From assembly GCA_028275265.1 (NCBI GenBank), contig JAPWUZ010000174.1:1-5823 (forward strand): a DNA stretch of 5,823 bases, written 5' to 3'. How positions within the stretch are numbered: position 1 is the first letter of the stretch; each line of letters opens with the position of its first letter. The DNA comes from Armatimonadota bacterium. Its GTDB lineage: Bacteria > Armatimonadota > HRBIN16. Under the pieces are notes generated by a model. The model was not told where the DNA came from. It worked only from the letters and a program-made list of their open reading frames with translations, and searched no databases. Shown here piece by piece: positions 5,137 through 5,823 of this stretch. A program made the translations under genes and the position numbers.

Positions 5137-5823
5137 ATGCGGCTACTGGTATCTTTTCTGCTCTCTGTTCTGGTAGCTGGTGCGGTATGGGCACAGGGGG
5201 TGCTGGACTCGTTGGAGCGCGAGGTGACCGCGTTGGCGCGTAAAGTACAGAACGCCGTGGTCTCTGTGGAAGGGGGGGCGCTGGCGCCTCCGGGCTCTTC
5301 TCCCTCTGCCTTCTGGACGCGACCTGAGAACGAGCCCACACGCCGTATGTTGCAGACCTTCCGGCTGTTTAACCTGCCCAATCCCATCACCCGCAAGGGC
5401 AGTGGCTTTATTGTGGACAGGGAGTGGGTGCTGACCAGCGCGGATGTGGTGCGGGGAGCGGAGCAGTGCGTCGTGCGCCTTGCGGACGGCACCAAGCTGA
5501 CGGGCAGGGTGGTCAGCCTTGACGATGTGACCAATCTGGCGATGGTGAAAATCCCTGCGGTGTCTTTGCCTGCCTTGCCTCTGGGCAACTCGGACAGGAT
5601 AGAGCAGGGTAGCCTTGTGCTTTGTATGGGCACGCTGGGCGGTTACGAGCGGTCGCTCGCGCTATGTGTGGTGGCAGGGAAGGAGCGCACGGGCGTTATT
5701 GGTCAGCAGCAGTTTTTGTCCAACCTGATACAGATTTCGGGTGCTATCGGAGCAGGAAGCAGCGGCGCACCGGTGGTCAACTCGCGGGGAGAAGTGGTCG
5801 GTGTGATTGTCGCCAGCATCGCC
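5137..5823 (+). CDS. Secreted trypsin-like S1C (HtrA/DegP-type) protein with degenerate catalytic triad (partial, 3' end outside window)
   Basis: The ATG at 5137 follows an AGGGGGGGAAG tract and opens a frame of 229 codons to the window end. Residues 1-19 form a signal peptide (cleavage likely after V-W-A), so the protein is periplasmic or secreted. The HtrA protease core is clear: G-S-G-F-I-V-D at 88-94, V-L-T-S-A-D-V-V at 98-105, R-L-A-D-G-T at 114-119, T-N-L-A-M-V-K-I at 132-139, L-P-L-G-N-S-D at 147-153, and G-S-S-G-A-P-V-V-N at 207-215. In active family members these sites read T-N-A-H-V-V, T-D-L-A-V and G-N-S-G-G-P. Here the His is Asp103, the Asp is Asn133, and only Ser209 is kept; no His occurs in the visible part. 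The frame is intact, so this is a probable pseudoprotease rather than a dead gene. Whether PDZ domains follow is not visible. It sits 14 bp after the anti-sigma gene, in the place where MucD/DegP-type genes occur in envelope-stress operons. Fold confidence is high; loss of activity is inferred. Confidence 0.88.
   Translation, partial: MRLLVSFLLSVLVAGAVWAQGVLDSLEREVTALARKVQNAVVSVEGGALAPPGSSPSAFWTRPENEPTRRMLQTFRLFNLPNPITRKGSGFIVDREWVLTSADVVRGAEQCVVRLADGTKLTGRVVSLDDVTNLAMVKIPAVSLPALPLGNSDRIEQGSLVLCMGTLGGYERSLALCVVAGKERTGVIGQQQFLSNLIQISGAIGAGSSGAPVVNSRGEVVGVIVASIA

Noticed and set aside
5443..5535. Loss of the HtrA triad explained by a frameshift or pseudogene
   Set aside because: Flanking motifs stay in frame and conserved over the whole visible region, and the two substitutions are isolated missense changes, so the gene looks maintained.
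4821..5633. Long open frame (270 codons) on the minus strand across the anti-sigma tail and the HtrA-like gene
   Set aside because: It lies antisense to two well-supported genes, has a low-complexity Arg/Ser/Pro composition with no family motif, and would cross their boundary. It is a side effect of GC-rich codon use.
1..5823. CRISPR arrays, tRNA or rRNA genes, insertion sequences, phage genes
   Set aside because: No regularly spaced long repeats, no tRNA-like cloverleaf, no transposase or phage motifs were seen in either strand.

Overview
The window comes from a bacterial chromosome of fairly high GC (by eye a little under 60%). The organism is probably diderm: it has a lipoprotein binding protein, proteins with Sec signal peptides, and an ECF sigma / membrane anti-sigma / HtrA-type cluster. 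Starts are mixed (ATG, GTG, TTG). The lineage cannot be fixed from sequence reading. A deep-branching environmental group such as Armatimonadota is my guess only.

Left part (about 1-3558), all on the minus strand and read right to left. First comes an S-adenosylmethionine hydrolase (DUF62 family, 3558-2713). After a 120-bp gap follows a sugar-type ABC substrate-binding lipoprotein (2592-1606). After 31 bp comes threonine ammonia-lyase IlvA with a C-terminal ACT domain (1574-366). Its stop codon overlaps the start of an unrecognised secreted protein (369 to beyond base 1) in an ATGA arrangement. The last three genes look like one transcription unit. No ABC permease or ATPase gene is visible.

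Centre (3559-3788): a 230-bp divergent intergenic region. On the minus side a -10-like box sits only 6 nt before the GTG start of the SAM hydrolase, which suggests a leaderless mRNA. On the plus side, ahead of the sigma factor, there are two copies of the 12-bp dyad GGTGC-NN-GCACC exactly 55 bp apart and an 8-bp inverted repeat with a 46-nt gap.

Right part (3789-5823), plus strand: a compact operon of an ECF sigma factor, an overlapping (ATGA) single-pass anti-sigma factor with a zinc-binding Cys/His motif, and, 14 bp later, a secreted trypsin-like S1C (HtrA/DegP-type) protein cut by the window edge. This layout recalls rpoE/rse and algU/muc envelope-stress loci, where the sigma factor is held at the membrane and an HtrA protease is part of the circuit. 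The striking point is that the HtrA-like protein has lost its catalytic triad: the His position is Asp and the Asp position is Asn, only the Ser remains, and the visible 229 residues contain no histidine at all. It is therefore probably a pseudoprotease that senses or binds rather than cuts. This is the best candidate here for something undescribed.
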